Shown one piece after another: positions 46,860-56,566 of a stretch of DNA of 64,000 nucleotides. The position numbers and the translations under genes are program-made. Within the stretch, counting starts at the first letter, position 1, and every line of letters begins with the position of its first letter. The notes under the pieces were generated by a model. It did not search any database. It was given only the letters and a program-made list of their open reading frames with translations, and was not told the DNA's origin. The stretch spans positions 24,620 through 88,619 of the IMG/VR virus record IMGVR_UViG_3300044946_000048. One strand, written 5' to 3'. The DNA is from a virus.

Positions 46860-47806
46860 TTATATCTAAGACGCCATTTCGAATGTCTTTCATAGGCGGA
46901 GGCACTGACCGTCCCGAGTTTTATGAAAAGCAGCAAGGGGCTGTTATTAGCACTGCGATAGACAAGTACGTCTACATCACGGTCAACACCCGATTTGATG
47001 ACACGATTCGCATCAGCTATTCCAAGACAGAAATAGCGGACAAGTTGGCGGATATAAAGCACGAGAGATTCAGAGAAGCAATGCGAATGGTAGGAGTTAC
47101 GCAAGGCGTGGAGATTACATCCATAGCGGACATGCCCGCTGGCAGCGGCATGGGCTCATCTAGCAGTTTCACGGTTGGGGCACTCAACGCACTTTCCGCC
47201 TATCAGGGAATAGGTTTGTCTGCGAAAGTTTTGGCCGAAGCTGCGTGCAGGCTGGAAATAGGCACGCTTAATGAGCCTATCGGCAAACAGGATCAGTACG
47301 CAGCAGCCTACGGCGGACTCCGTCGGTATCTGTTCAACCCAGACGGTACGGTCTTCGTGGACCCTGTCGTCACTTCAGACCTTAGGATGCGGGAATTCTA
47401 CGACAGCTTGATGCTCTTCTATGTAGGCGGAGAACGAAAAGCTTCCGACGTACTGAGCGCGTCCGTCGCTCCAGATACTCGTATGCGAACACTAGTGGAC
47501 GATTTCTGGAAGATTCTCACGACGGGCGATATCCGAGAACTCGGGGAGATTTTTCACGAGGGTTGGGAGATTAAGAAGCGCACCGGAGCCGTCACCAGCC
47601 CACAGATAGATGAGTGCTACGAATTAGCTTGCAAAGCGGGTGCTAGTGGTGGTAAACTACTAGGTGCTGGAGGGGCGGGCTTCTTAATGCTCTTCGTTAA
47701 TCCTCAACAGCAGCGCAAGGTGCGTAAAGTTTTTTGGCAGACGCACAACCCGAGATGGATTCCGTTTCAGTTCGAGCCCGAAGGGAGCAAGATTATTTTA
47801 TGTTGA
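46856..47806 (+). CDS. hddA: Heptose 7-phosphate kinase, GHMP family
   Basis: 316 residues from ATG 46856. TPFRMSFIGGGTDRPEFYEK is the N-terminal substrate motif of HddA-type kinases; DMPAGSGMGSSSSFTVGALN is the GHMP ATP-binding motif; KQDQYAAAYGGLRRYLF and GAGGAGFLMLFV complete it. It would phosphorylate D-glycero-D-manno-heptose 7-phosphate at C1. Next to GmhA, giving the first two steps to GDP-heptose. Confidence 0.88.
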   Translation: MIISKTPFRMSFIGGGTDRPEFYEKQQGAVISTAIDKYVYITVNTRFDDTIRISYSKTEIADKLADIKHERFREAMRMVGVTQGVEITSIADMPAGSGMGSSSSFTVGALNALSAYQGIGLSAKVLAEAACRLEIGTLNEPIGKQDQYAAAYGGLRRYLFNPDGTVFVDPVVTSDLRMREFYDSLMLFYVGGERKASDVLSASVAPDTRMRTLVDDFWKILTTGDIRELGEIFHEGWEIKKRTGAVTSPQIDECYELACKAGASGGKLLGAGGAGFLMLFVNPQQQRKVRKVFWQTHNPRWIPFQFEPEGSKIILC

Positions 47807-48381
47807 CTGATGTTTGCAATTACAAAAAGGAATTAGATAGTTGTTGGGACGAACTTGTTCCGGCTCAATTGACTCGTGTCATTTCTCAGTTGATGAAACG
47901 GGGTACTACGATTTTCATATTAGGGAACGGCGGGAGCGCAGCGACCGCATCCCATATGGCAGTGGATTTAGCCAAGGGAACCCAGGTTAAAGGGTTCCCT
48001 TCACTGAAGGCAATCAGCCTGACGGATAACGTTGGCATGCTGACAGCCTGGGCAAACGATGTAGCCTATCAATCTATTTTCAAAGAGCAGTTAGCAGTAC
48101 TCATGAAGCCACGCGACACTGTTATCGGTATCTCGGCCTCGGGAAATTCTCCGAACATTTCGGCAGCAATAGCCTACGCTAAGATGAACGGTGGCTTTAC
48201 GATTGGTTTTAGCGGATTCGGCGGCGGCGCTTTGAAACGTTTGGTAGACTTGGATATCACAGTGTCATCCCGTAACTACGGAGCGGTGGAAGATTTTCAC
48301 TTGAGTTTGAATCATATGATTACGCAGTTCATCAAACGATTTCGAGAGGGAGGCGAAAAATGGGACAATCCATCTTGGTAA
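47800..48381 (+). CDS. gmhA: Phosphoheptose isomerase, SIS domain
   Basis: 193 residues; ATG overlaps the kinase end. FILGNGGSAATASHMAVDLA and SLTDNVGMLTAWANDVAYQS, VIGISASGNSPNI are the SIS-domain GmhA motifs; DFHLSLNHMITQ contains the catalytic His region. Converts sedoheptulose 7-phosphate to heptose 7-phosphate. Confidence 0.92.
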   Translation: MLTDVCNYKKELDSCWDELVPAQLTRVISQLMKRGTTIFILGNGGSAATASHMAVDLAKGTQVKGFPSLKAISLTDNVGMLTAWANDVAYQSIFKEQLAVLMKPRDTVIGISASGNSPNISAAIAYAKMNGGFTIGFSGFGGGALKRLVDLDITVSSRNYGAVEDFHLSLNHMITQFIKRFREGGEKWDNPSW

Positions 48382-49121
48382 CGGGAAACAAAGGATACAT
48401 CGGTTCACACTTGCTGTATCATGTTAGCAGACTAAAGGTGCCGATATATTATTGTGATTTAGAAGGCGGTCTGGATTTCGGCGTCATGAGAGGATATCAT
48501 TTTGATTACGTTATCCATCTGGCGGCGCACGCTTCTGTGACTCAATCCATGCTAGACCCGGACGAGTGCTTTGAGAATAATGCTTTCAAATTGATACCCT
48601 TTTTGCAATATAACAAAATCGGAAAGCTGATATTCACTTCGACAGGCGGAGCCATTTACGGAAATAAACTCAACGCCAAGGAAGAGGATGCTAGCTGGAA
48701 CGGTTGTATTTCGCCTTACGGACAGTCCAAGTATCTTGCTGAGAAGATTATCCGCAGGATGCACCCGAACCATTGCATACTGCGCTTAGGCAACGTCTGG
48801 GGCGGGCAGGATTCCAATAGGCTTGAATTAGCCATGCATGCATGCTTTGCAAAAGACAATCCAATCGTAGTCTATGGCGGGACCCAGATCAGAGATTTTA
48901 TCCATGTAGAAACTGTCTGCAAGGCCATCATGCGAGCGATAAAATTGGATGTTACAGGCACGTTCAATCTCGGAGACGGACAAAAGAAAATTAAGGATGT
49001 CGCAGAAGAGTATGCAGCAAAACGTAACGTGGACATTCGCTACGCCATGGCACGTCCAGGAGAAATCGATTACGTCAGCTTGGATAGTACGCGGGCGCAC
49101 GAAGCAGGACTATTGCCATGA
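48360..49121 (+). CDS. NAD-dependent sugar epimerase/dehydratase
   Basis: 253 residues. VTGNKGYIGSHLL (Rossmann GxxGxxG), VIHLAAHASV, FTSTGGAIYG, and SPYGQSKYLAEK (YxxxK). Extended SDR fold. The substrate is probably a nucleotide sugar of this pathway, e.g. 4-epimerisation. Start overlaps gmhA by 22 bases. Confidence 0.85.
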   Translation: MGQSILVTGNKGYIGSHLLYHVSRLKVPIYYCDLEGGLDFGVMRGYHFDYVIHLAAHASVTQSMLDPDECFENNAFKLIPFLQYNKIGKLIFTSTGGAIYGNKLNAKEEDASWNGCISPYGQSKYLAEKIIRRMHPNHCILRLGNVWGGQDSNRLELAMHACFAKDNPIVVYGGTQIRDFIHVETVCKAIMRAIKLDVTGTFNLGDGQKKIKDVAEEYAAKRNVDIRYAMARPGEIDYVSLDSTRAHEAGLLP

Positions 49122-50173
49122 AAACCACAATCGTCACGACAACCGTGCGGGTTCCAACATTTTTAACTGCATACCACGAGAACGCAAAGTACTTCGGGCA
49201 TGAGGTGGACTTTGTCGTTGCAGGAGATTTGAAGAGTGATAATCACGCTACACGAGCATTCTGCGACACGATACCGAATTGCGAATACCTAGGACCAACA
49301 GACCAGCGAGAGTTTATAAAGGATTCCCCGCTTGAGACATTGCCTTGGAATTCACCGGGACGCAGGAACGTAGCATTGCTTTGGGCATACAGTCATGGTG
49401 CGGACGTAATCATCACGCTTGACGACGACAATCTTGCCACGGCTGCGGATGCAGTCGGGGAGCACACGGCGTCTATCGGAAACATATTCCCGAGAGGAAT
49501 GGTTAGATCGAAACAGAAAGGATGGTTCAACGTCTGTGGCATGCTGCAAGAAAGGCACAACGTCGAGTTTTACCATCGGGGCTATCCGCCAGCGCAACGT
49601 TGGAACGACGACTTTATCGATCTTGTGTACTCGGGTGTAACAGGCCAGCATGCGGTAGTGAACGCAGGACTATGGACGGGCGACCCTGATACAGATGCAA
49701 TTACTAGACTTGAACGTCCTCTTATTTCTGACGGCTTCCGGTCAAAAGATTTAACTAAGGTAGTTCTTGCGCCTGGCACATGGTCCCCGTTCAACTGCCA
49801 GAACACGGCACTGGCTCGGGAGATTATCCCTGCTTACTTTCTTAATCCGATGATTGGCAGGCATGATGATATTTTTGCAAGCTTCATCATCAATCGACTT
49901 GCAGAACATTTTGGACATGTAATCTCATTTGGTACGCCGTTGGCATTTCACGACCGAAGCCCGCACGACTTGTGGAAGGACTTGGAAGCAGAGCAAGGAG
50001 GAATGCAATTAACAGATGGTTTCGTCGCTGCTTTGCGGGACATGAAACTGACGGCGAAAACGTACCACGAAGGATTCGGTCAAGTCATGGAAGGGCTAGG
50101 CTCTTGGGGATGGCACCATGACATGTGGGCGTTCATAATGCACATGCAAAACTGGTATGAGGTGTTTAAATGA
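49118..50173 (+). CDS. GT75-like (RGP / UDP-arabinopyranose mutase-like) protein
   Basis: 351 residues. VIITLDDDNLAT (DDD metal/donor site), a central FNCQNTALAREIIPAYFLNP and MIGRHDDIFASFIINRLAEH then FGHVISFGTPLAFHDRSPHD. This order resembles the reversibly glycosylated polypeptide family, mainly known from plants and some bacteria and archaea. Either a mutase interconverting ring forms of a nucleotide sugar, or a glycosyltransferase. Confidence 0.6.
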   Translation: MKTTIVTTTVRVPTFLTAYHENAKYFGHEVDFVVAGDLKSDNHATRAFCDTIPNCEYLGPTDQREFIKDSPLETLPWNSPGRRNVALLWAYSHGADVIITLDDDNLATAADAVGEHTASIGNIFPRGMVRSKQKGWFNVCGMLQERHNVEFYHRGYPPAQRWNDDFIDLVYSGVTGQHAVVNAGLWTGDPDTDAITRLERPLISDGFRSKDLTKVVLAPGTWSPFNCQNTALAREIIPAYFLNPMIGRHDDIFASFIINRLAEHFGHVISFGTPLAFHDRSPHDLWKDLEAEQGGMQLTDGFVAALRDMKLTAKTYHEGFGQVMEGLGSWGWHHDMWAFIMHMQNWYEVFK

Positions 50174-50763
50174 GAGATATAGAATTTAGTCGCGGGACGT
50201 ATCGTCGGTTAACTCCGAACAAAGTCGTGCACAATCAAGACGGAACCACGTGCGTGGTTCTCGAAAGAAAAAGCGGCCCACATCTCATCTGTATTATTGA
50301 TACATCAATCTACGATTGGATTAAAGGATTTCGTTGGTCGGTTTATCGAGCAGCGGCAGGTAAAACGTACTACGCAAAAACTGCCGTTCGTAAACCAACA
50401 GGGCAACAAACAACCGTATATATGCAAAATTTTGTACTTCCTGACATCGATGAAGTCGATCATAGAAATGGAAACGGTTTAGATAATAGACGAGAAAATT
50501 TGCGACCTGCAACTCACTCTCAAAATATGGCTAATAGAAAAAAGATTGAGGACACTTCGTCTAGATTTATAGGCGTGCATTGGAGAGAAGACATACAGAA
50601 ATTTCGGGCGCATATTTCTGTCGATAGGAAACGCATTGATCTAGGACATTTCGACGACGAAATTAAGGCTGCCAAAGTGCGAGATAAAAAAGCAAAAGAA
50701 ATTTACGGAGAGTTCGCAAAATTGAATTTTCCGAATATCGTTGTCGGAGAACAACCGTCATGA
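50170..50763 (+). CDS. HNH homing endonuclease with AP2 domain
   Basis: 197 residues. [20 protein letters not shown] then THSQNMANR is the HNH core; [20 protein letters not shown], then [19 protein letters not shown] is an AP2 DNA-binding domain. This HNH-AP2 layout is typical of mobile phage endonucleases. It sits seamlessly between glycan genes (ATGA overlaps). Confidence 0.9.
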   Translation: MRDIEFSRGTYRRLTPNKVVHNQDGTTCVVLERKSGPHLICIIDTSIYDWIKGFRWSVYRAAAGKTYYAKTAVRKPTGQQTTVYMQNFVLPDIDEVDHRNGNGLDNRRENLRPATHSQNMANRKKIEDTSSRFIGVHWREDIQKFRAHISVDRKRIDLGHFDDEIKAAKVRDKKAKEIYGEFAKLNFPNIVVGEQPS

Positions 50764-51710
50764 AAAAAGTTTTAATTACGGGAATTTCAGGACAATGTGG
50801 GTCGTACTTATCCGAACTTCTTTTAGAAAAAGGATACGAAGTTCATGGCATTATTCGAAGACATAGTACTCCAGCGACAAGCAGAATCGATCATATTTTT
50901 AATAGCCTACAATTACACTACGGAGATATGACAGATGCTATGTCTATTGAGAATGCCATCAATATTATTAAGCCAGATGAAATCTACGGGTTAGCGGCGC
51001 AATCTCACGTGCGAACCTCATTTGACATTCCGATATATACCGCCCAAGCTACAGCTATAGGAACCTTGAATATTTTAGAAGCTATTAAAGGTAAAGGCAT
51101 TAAATTTTATCAAGCGAGCAGCAGCGAACTTTTCGGAAAGTCTCCAGCACCTCAATCTGAAACGACGCCCTTCTATCCTCGCAGTCCATATGCAGTTGCA
51201 AAACAATTTGCTTATTGGTCAGTGGTGAATCATAGAGAGGCATATGAAACGTTCGGATGCAACGGAATACTTTTCAATAACGAATCTCCGCGACGAGGGC
51301 CTACGTTCGTAACACAAAAGATTGTCAAGGCTGCTTGCAACATCTTTAAAGGCACGCAGGATAAACTTTACCTCGGGAACCTTGACTCTAGACGGGATTG
51401 GGGGTATGCTAAGGATTACGTGGAAGCAATGTGGTTAATGCTTCAGCAAGAGAAGCCAGACGATTACGTAATCGCTACAGGCGAGCAGCACTCGGTTCGG
51501 GAATTCCTCGACTTGGTCTTCGGAAGATTGAACCTAGACTGGCACAAGTACGTTGAAATCGATCCCAGGCTCTTCCGGCCTACCGAAGTGGATTCTCTCT
51601 TGGGCGATCCATCCAAGGCGATGAAAGTTTTGGGGTGGAAACCAAAAACGAACCTTAATAGCTTGGTAGAAATCATGGTCGAAGCAGAACTGTACGGAGA
51701 AACACGATGA
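50760..51710 (+). CDS. gmd: GDP-mannose 4,6-dehydratase
   Basis: 316 residues. [20 protein letters not shown] (NADP-binding), [47 protein letters not shown], and [15 protein letters not shown] (YxxxK) match Gmd along its length. First step from GDP-mannose to GDP-L-fucose. Followed at once by the second-step enzyme. Confidence 0.95.
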   Translation: MKKVLITGISGQCGSYLSELLLEKGYEVHGIIRRHSTPATSRIDHIFNSLQLHYGDMTDAMSIENAINIIKPDEIYGLAAQSHVRTSFDIPIYTAQATAIGTLNILEAIKGKGIKFYQASSSELFGKSPAPQSETTPFYPRSPYAVAKQFAYWSVVNHREAYETFGCNGILFNNESPRRGPTFVTQKIVKAACNIFKGTQDKLYLGNLDSRRDWGYAKDYVEAMWLMLQQEKPDDYVIATGEQHSVREFLDLVFGRLNLDWHKYVEIDPRLFRPTEVDSLLGDPSKAMKVLGWKPKTNLNSLVEIMVEAELYGETR

Positions 51711-52609
51711 TACTAGTTACGGGTGGACACGGATTCTTAGGGCAGCATGTTTTGCATGCACTGAGAGCGAACGGGCATCGGGATTATTTTGCTCCGACTC
51801 ACGGGGCGTTCGACCTACGTAAACAGGCAGATGTTCGAGAACTGTTTCTATACTCAAAGCCTTCGATTGTGATTCATCTTGCCGCAAATGTCGGCGGTAT
51901 TGGCGCAAACATGAAGACCCCCGGTCAGTTCTTTTACGACAATGCCGTTATGGGAATCGAATTGATGGAACAGGCTCGCGTATTCGGTGTGAATAAGTAT
52001 ATCCAGGTAGGAACAACTTGTTGTTACCCGAAACTTACGTCCATCCCTTTTAAAGAAGAGGATATCTGGAATGGATATCCAGAAGAAACAAACGCCGGAT
52101 ATGGAATTGCAAAGCGAGTACTCCTAACCCAGGCAGAAATTTATAACAAGCAGTACGGCATGAACATAGTATCCGTGATTCCGACGAATCTTTACGGACC
52201 AGGAGATAATTTCAACCCAGAAAGTTCGCACGTCATCCCTGCGTTGATTCGCAAGATGGTAGAGAATCCGAGAGGAACAGTTGACGTGTGGGGAACTGGA
52301 CGGGCTACTAGAGACCTGCTATATGCCAAGGATGCAGCCGAAGGCATCGTGCTCGCGATGGAGAAATACGATTCCGCTCAACCTGTCAATCTAGGATCAG
52401 GCGATGAGATAAGCGTTCAGAGCATCGTTCAGGCACTAATCTCTCTTACTGAATTTAACGGTTGCATAAATTGGGACTCAACTAAGCCAGACGGTCAGCC
52501 TCGACGTTGCATGGATATCACCAGAGCAGCAACCTTCGGATGGGCTCCGAAGACGCCGTTAGTTCAGGGTTTAAGGCAGACAATCAAATGGTATAAGGAG
52601 AATCGATGA
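51707..52609 (+). CDS. fcl: GDP-L-fucose synthase
   Basis: 300 residues. [70 protein letters not shown] and [14 protein letters not shown] (YxxxK with the typical Cys) match the epimerase-reductase Fcl/WcaG. Makes GDP-L-fucose, the donor for the GT11 domain at 42703. Confidence 0.95.
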   Translation: MILVTGGHGFLGQHVLHALRANGHRDYFAPTHGAFDLRKQADVRELFLYSKPSIVIHLAANVGGIGANMKTPGQFFYDNAVMGIELMEQARVFGVNKYIQVGTTCCYPKLTSIPFKEEDIWNGYPEETNAGYGIAKRVLLTQAEIYNKQYGMNIVSVIPTNLYGPGDNFNPESSHVIPALIRKMVENPRGTVDVWGTGRATRDLLYAKDAAEGIVLAMEKYDSAQPVNLGSGDEISVQSIVQALISLTEFNGCINWDSTKPDGQPRRCMDITRAATFGWAPKTPLVQGLRQTIKWYKENR

Positions 52610-53031
52610 AGCCAAAAAAGGCAGTTAAGAAGCCGAAGGAAACCAGAGCGCAAGCATTGGAGAAAAAGCGATGCGACGATAACTGGTTGAAAAAAGACTT
52701 CATGCATCTCAATGCTCAATTCTTTGATAATCGACTGCCCGGATCGATGACTGTGAGGTTTAAGGATAAGATTGGTCACTACAACGAACATAGCAAGCAG
52801 TGGGATATCCCAGACGGTTACTTTAATTGGAAAGAAGACGCCATTTACGTAGACCGAAGCCTGGAATATTCTCCGGACTCTTGCACGATTACGCTACTAC
52901 ACGAAATGGTCCATGCGGACTTGAGATTCCGAGGATACATCGGCTATGACATAGATGGAGGCCACGGGATGATTTTCAAGGCAGAAATTGTGAGGCTCAT
53001 CAATGCCGGAGCATATGACGGATTACTGTGA
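52606..53031 (+). CDS. SprT-like metalloprotease
   Basis: 141 residues. Basic N-terminus, then LNAQFFDNRLPGSMTVRFKD and ITLLHEMVHADLRFRGY (HExxH near residue 99) and a later His in DGGHGMIFKAE. SprT/Spartan-type domain; the cellular version degrades DNA-protein crosslinks. Role in the phage unknown. Confidence 0.82.
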   Translation: MKPKKAVKKPKETRAQALEKKRCDDNWLKKDFMHLNAQFFDNRLPGSMTVRFKDKIGHYNEHSKQWDIPDGYFNWKEDAIYVDRSLEYSPDSCTITLLHEMVHADLRFRGYIGYDIDGGHGMIFKAEIVRLINAGAYDGLL

Positions 53032-53037
53032 GGAATT

Positions 53038-53214
53038 ATGACAAAAGAAGTTATTTGCGCAAAGATTGCGGTTCGTGGTATAATCAAAGACCTAAATGAT
53101 CGCCGGGGCCTTCGTCAAGAATGGGAGCAAATTGACGAAGAGGTTCAAGGCGAAATCCAAGACGTTTGGGTGGCCTACGTTTTAGAAGCTATCCAGAATA
53201 TGCAGGCGAAATGA
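53038..53214 (+). CDS. Small hypothetical protein
   Basis: 58 residues (MTKEVICAKIAVRGIIKDLN...), amphipathic helices; AGGAATT upstream; ATGA overlap with the next gene. Confidence 0.6.
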   Translation: MTKEVICAKIAVRGIIKDLNDRRGLRQEWEQIDEEVQGEIQDVWVAYVLEAIQNMQAK

Positions 53215-53816
53215 CGACATACATAATCAGCGACACTCATCTCAATCATGACAACATAAAGACGTATTGTCAACGTCCCGAGAATTTTACGGAATTGATT
53301 GACAGGAACGTGCGCAATCTTGTCAAACCAACAGATATTCTAATTCACGTTGGCGACGTAGGAATCGGCAAGACAGAAAGTTGGGTAAATATTGTCAAAG
53401 GTTGGAACTGTCTTCGTTGGCTTATCCGAGGCAATCACGATCAGAAAAGTCCGCAGTGGTATGTTGAGAATGGTGTGTTCCACATGGCGTGCGATGCTAT
53501 GGCGTATCGTGGTGCGTGGTTTACGCATAAGCCATCTGCATTCCTGCCAGAGGGCTGCCATGTAAACGTTCACGGCCACTTACACCAAGTTTGGGACGGC
53601 TTTTGTGACAATGATCCGGAAGCAAAGAATGACGAATTTACCGTCACCTCGCAACTCGCTCATTTACCTTTCCCACACAACCGTCTATTTGCAGTAGAAT
53701 ACACGGGCTATATGGCAATCGCCATGGATAAGTTTATCCAGAAACCAGATAAATATCAGGCCAGGGGTCCGAACGAAGAGACAAGAAAAAGAATGAAGGA
53801 GAAAACAAATGGCTAA
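53211..53816 (+). CDS. Calcineurin-like phosphoesterase
   Basis: 201 residues from ATG 53211. ISDTHLNHDNI (DxH), LIHVGDVGIG (GDxx), LIRGNHDQK (GNHD), WFTHKP, and NVHGHLHQ (GHxH) give all metal ligands. Substrate unknown; phage homologues include phosphatases and cyclic-nucleotide esterases. Confidence 0.9.
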   Translation: MTTYIISDTHLNHDNIKTYCQRPENFTELIDRNVRNLVKPTDILIHVGDVGIGKTESWVNIVKGWNCLRWLIRGNHDQKSPQWYVENGVFHMACDAMAYRGAWFTHKPSAFLPEGCHVNVHGHLHQVWDGFCDNDPEAKNDEFTVTSQLAHLPFPHNRLFAVEYTGYMAIAMDKFIQKPDKYQARGPNEETRKRMKEKTNG

Positions 53817-54354
53817 TTTTTCGCAGGTGGTTCAATGGCTACTTTGGCAGGAAGACGATAAGAAGGTTCCGGGCAAAATTGTGAACCTCGGTGACGGCGG
53901 AGGCTTAACTCGTCTAGGCATCACGAGTGCGAACTGGACTCGACAAGTGCCGAGCAATTTCTTCACGGACTTGGCATTCGGGCCAGCGGTAACTGCGGCA
54001 AAACTTATCGCTAGGACTTTCTTCTGGAATAGGTTTAACGGGGATCAAATTTTAGCGGATATCGTGGCTGCGCCTCTGTTGAGTTTTGCTTTCAACTATA
54101 ACGTTCCCACAGCCGTCAAGACGCTTCAAACCGCAGTTCACATGCGAGCAGACGGAGTCATGGGACCGCTTACACTTTCAGCCGTGAATACATCGAGCCC
54201 GGTAAATGTTGCTATGAACTTTCGCACACTGTGGGCACAGTTCTATCGCGACGATGCCGCTGCGAATCCTTCGAAGGCGAAGTTTCTCCAGGGCTGGCTT
54301 GATCGAGTGAACATTCCGTATCCGGCACCTGGGATGCCTTGTTTGTATGCTTGA
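53809..54354 (+). CDS. Endolysin, GH108-type with peptidoglycan-binding part
   Basis: 181 residues. VVQWLLWQEDDKKVPGKIVN then LGDGGGLTRLGITSANW matches the GH108 (glycoside hydrolase 108) start, where the Glu of QED is the catalytic acid. RADGVMGPLTLSAVN is a PG_binding_3-type motif. Cleaves murein glycan strands at lysis. No signal peptide; no holin identified beside it. Confidence 0.82.
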   Translation: MANFSQVVQWLLWQEDDKKVPGKIVNLGDGGGLTRLGITSANWTRQVPSNFFTDLAFGPAVTAAKLIARTFFWNRFNGDQILADIVAAPLLSFAFNYNVPTAVKTLQTAVHMRADGVMGPLTLSAVNTSSPVNVAMNFRTLWAQFYRDDAAANPSKAKFLQGWLDRVNIPYPAPGMPCLYA

Positions 54355-54622
54355 AGACAGGGAAGAAAAGAGCAGTTTCGGACCTAAACATAACTGGAAG
54401 TGTCCTAGGGAAGGTTGCAGGAAAGAAATCACTGCGTGGACCGAGGGCGGACTAAGGGCTCTGAAAGAACCACACGTTAAGGAACACGAATCCCAAGACC
54501 GGGAAAATATGATTTTATTTCAAAGAGCAATCTTGGAAGGCCCGCCAAGAGATTACAATAAGTGGGAACTAACTGTAGCAGATAAAGCGTTTCTTAGAAC
54601 GAGAGGAGTATCTGATGCCTGA
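54347..54622 (+). CDS. Small C2H2-like protein
   Basis: 91 residues. NWKCPREGCRKEI ... EPHVKEHESQD: CxxxxC followed by HxxxH, a possible C2H2 finger. Overlaps the endolysin gene end. Confidence 0.6.
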   Translation: MLEDREEKSSFGPKHNWKCPREGCRKEITAWTEGGLRALKEPHVKEHESQDRENMILFQRAILEGPPRDYNKWELTVADKAFLRTRGVSDA

Positions 54623-54926
54623 AGAACTATTTGAGAAAGAAAAGGATATAGCTTACGCTCAGGGATTCCTGGGCTCGTGGGTGCCGAAAGAGGCTCCTGT
54701 GAGGGAATGGCTCGCCGTGCTTATAGCTGGCGTGGACCATTATAAGGCGAAGTGTGACGCTATCCGTCAGGATTACCAAGACCTATTGATGAAGTACAAT
54801 CAGTTAACAGCGCTCTCTGCTGGCTATCTTCAGCACATGGGGCAGCAGAAGGAATTGATTGACCAACAGCTAACTGAACGAGCCGAGGAGCTAGAAGCAA
54901 AAATCTCTGATGACGTTATGTCATGA
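54615..54926 (+). CDS. Small coiled-coil protein
   Basis: 103 residues; charged helices with a Gln/Leu-rich second half. AGGAGT upstream of ATG. Unknown. Confidence 0.6.
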   Translation: MPEELFEKEKDIAYAQGFLGSWVPKEAPVREWLAVLIAGVDHYKAKCDAIRQDYQDLLMKYNQLTALSAGYLQHMGQQKELIDQQLTERAEELEAKISDDVMS

Positions 54927-55465
54927 GGATTCTTTGGAACGCGGGCTTTCAGGCTGAATTCTCCCAAACGCACTGGCAGCAGGATTTAGACGCTGTCAAG
55001 GCCGCAGGGTTCAAGACATCGGGACCGCCAGACTGGTTGTGGCGAACGCAGAAAGCCTCCGTTCTAAATGCACTGAAAGAACTCAAACCGCAGTCTGGGA
55101 TAAGAATAACACCTGAAGCCTTGGAGAAGTACAAGCCTCTGAACGAACGAGAAACCAAGAACGCCGAATTAAAAGCGGGTCTAAAGAAGGCTCTCAAAGA
55201 ACTTAAAAAGGAAGCAGATAAAAATGATCCTACAACACTCTATGACTACACTGAAAAGGGCTACCTGGTTAGTTCTGACCTTCCCCCTATGCCTCCGTTT
55301 GTTCCGACGTTTAAAGCGTCGCCCATTCCGAAAGAGCGTTGTATGATTTGCGACGACCCCATGTGGTATCCTTTCAATGATAAAGACATCTGTCTGTGGT
55401 GCGAAAAAGAGCTTGACAATGAAAAGAAGGTATGCGAGAATACATTAGCTCGGGAGAACCTATGA
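54923..55465 (+). CDS. Hypothetical protein with two CxxC pairs
   Basis: 180 residues. N-terminal domain (MRILWNAGFQAEFSQTHWQ...), Lys-rich coiled middle, C-terminal CMICDDPMWYPFNDKDICLW then CEK zinc-like motif. ATGA overlap. Confidence 0.6.
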   Translation: MRILWNAGFQAEFSQTHWQQDLDAVKAAGFKTSGPPDWLWRTQKASVLNALKELKPQSGIRITPEALEKYKPLNERETKNAELKAGLKKALKELKKEADKNDPTTLYDYTEKGYLVSSDLPPMPPFVPTFKASPIPKERCMICDDPMWYPFNDKDICLWCEKELDNEKKVCENTLARENL

Positions 55466-55611
55466 AACTACAGCGGATTTTACTGGAGACAGTCATATTG
55501 TTTGGCATCGGAATCTTGATTCTAAACGGCCTGATTATCTACCAGGACAGAATAATCAACCAGCAGCGTGTAGTAATTAAGGAAATGCTGCAACACTGTG
55601 AGGGCAAATGA
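55462..55611 (+). CDS. 49-residue membrane protein
   Basis: One transmembrane helix (LLETVILFGIGILILNGLII) and a basic/charged C-terminus. ATGA overlap with neighbours. Placed after the endolysin; could be a lysis accessory, unproven. Confidence 0.55.
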   Translation: MKLQRILLETVILFGIGILILNGLIIYQDRIINQQRVVIKEMLQHCEGK

Positions 55612-55781
55612 TCGACAGAGAAGGACCGAAGAAACGAGCACGAGACCGCAAGTCATACGGCAGCGCAGAGACCTGGCGCAAGCAGAAGAAAGCCAGGAAC
55701 GCAGCCCGAGGCGTCCAGGTGTGGGTCGGGGGAAAGATTATAGAAGGCGGGCATTGGGAGCGGCAGCATGCGGAAGGTTGA
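55608..55781 (+). CDS. Small basic protein
   Basis: 57 residues, Arg/Lys-rich (GPKKRARDRKSYG, RKQKKARNAARG). ATGA overlap. Likely nucleic-acid binding. Confidence 0.5.
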   Translation: MIDREGPKKRARDRKSYGSAETWRKQKKARNAARGVQVWVGGKIIEGGHWERQHAEG

Positions 55782-55929
55782 GAAATACGAGAACGTAACG
55801 GATTTCGAAAAGGGAATCGCTCGCCTACGAAGTCTAGAGTGGAACCTGGAAAGTTGGCAAGCATTAGTTTTGAACGGGGAGTTGCGGATTATCGCAGTAT
55901 TCAAGGTGGAACGTGTCCACCACGCATAA
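55768..55929 (+). CDS. Small hypothetical protein
   Basis: 53 residues (MRKVEKYENVTDFEKGIARL...). Overlaps both neighbours. Unknown. Confidence 0.5.
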   Translation: MRKVEKYENVTDFEKGIARLRSLEWNLESWQALVLNGELRIIAVFKVERVHHA

Positions 55930-56206
55930 TTGCCGACTCTTGGGCAAGCAAGGTGAATTACTTTGGATTTGTAGTAGATGCGGGCAATGTTATAAATGTT
56001 CGCATATAGCGGTAATCCATGGGATGGATAAAAAGTGGTTTTGGAAGTGTCCGGATAATAAACTTCGTCCGGTAATATTCGATGGGAGGCTTTATGGGAA
56101 CACGCAAGACAGAACCAAAGACTTTGCCAATCACTACTCCGGCAGAACCTTTGCAACAGAGAGCGGAGAAGTGGACCAACAAGCAACTAGCGGCATACCT
56201 TCGTAA
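55913..56206 (+). CDS. Small zinc-site protein, GTG start
   Basis: 97 residues. WICSRCGQCYKCSHIAVIHG and WFWKCPDNK: several cysteines in zinc-ribbon spacing. Its end overlaps the next gene by more than 100 bases, so the C-terminus is less certain. Confidence 0.5.
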   Translation: MSTTHNCRLLGKQGELLWICSRCGQCYKCSHIAVIHGMDKKWFWKCPDNKLRPVIFDGRLYGNTQDRTKDFANHYSGRTFATESGEVDQQATSGIPS

Positions 56207-56333
56207 GCAGAAGAATAACACCAAGAACGGTGAGTTGAAAGAACTATGCCGGGCGATTGTGTTCTCCATTGTCTTGGAGAATACTGCAATGACTGGCCTG
56301 GGCGGAAAACTTGCCTCGGCATTAAGAGGTTAA
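56094..56333 (+). CDS. Small helical protein
   Basis: 79 residues from ATG 56094 after GGGAGG. Basic, helical (KWTNKQLAAYLRKQKNNT). Unknown. Confidence 0.6.
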   Translation: MGTRKTEPKTLPITTPAEPLQQRAEKWTNKQLAAYLRKQKNNTKNGELKELCRAIVFSIVLENTAMTGLGGKLASALRG

Positions 56334-56335
56334 CA

Positions 56336-56566
56336 ATGGATTTAGGCATGGCAAAGCATTTAATGACCCAGGTACGAGAGACACTAAACGAGGAGAAAAA
56401 TATGCGAGCAGTAACAGGAAGAGCGGCTATCTGTGCTAACGGAAATTGTCGTAAACTCGTGCAGCCCGAGGACCAGGTCAAGGTTGGCAGGTTCATTTAT
56501 TGCCCGGAGCACGGCTTGGAGAGGGCGATTTCGGAGCAACTGAGGATTTCTGAAAATAAAGCTTGA
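56336..56566 (+). CDS. Small zinc-site protein
   Basis: 76 residues, or 54 from the ATG at 56402, which has the stronger site GAGGAG. ICANGNCRKLVQPEDQ ... YCPEHG is a treble-clef-like Cys/His motif. Confidence 0.6.
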   Translation: MDLGMAKHLMTQVRETLNEEKNMRAVTGRAAICANGNCRKLVQPEDQVKVGRFIYCPEHGLERAISEQLRISENKA

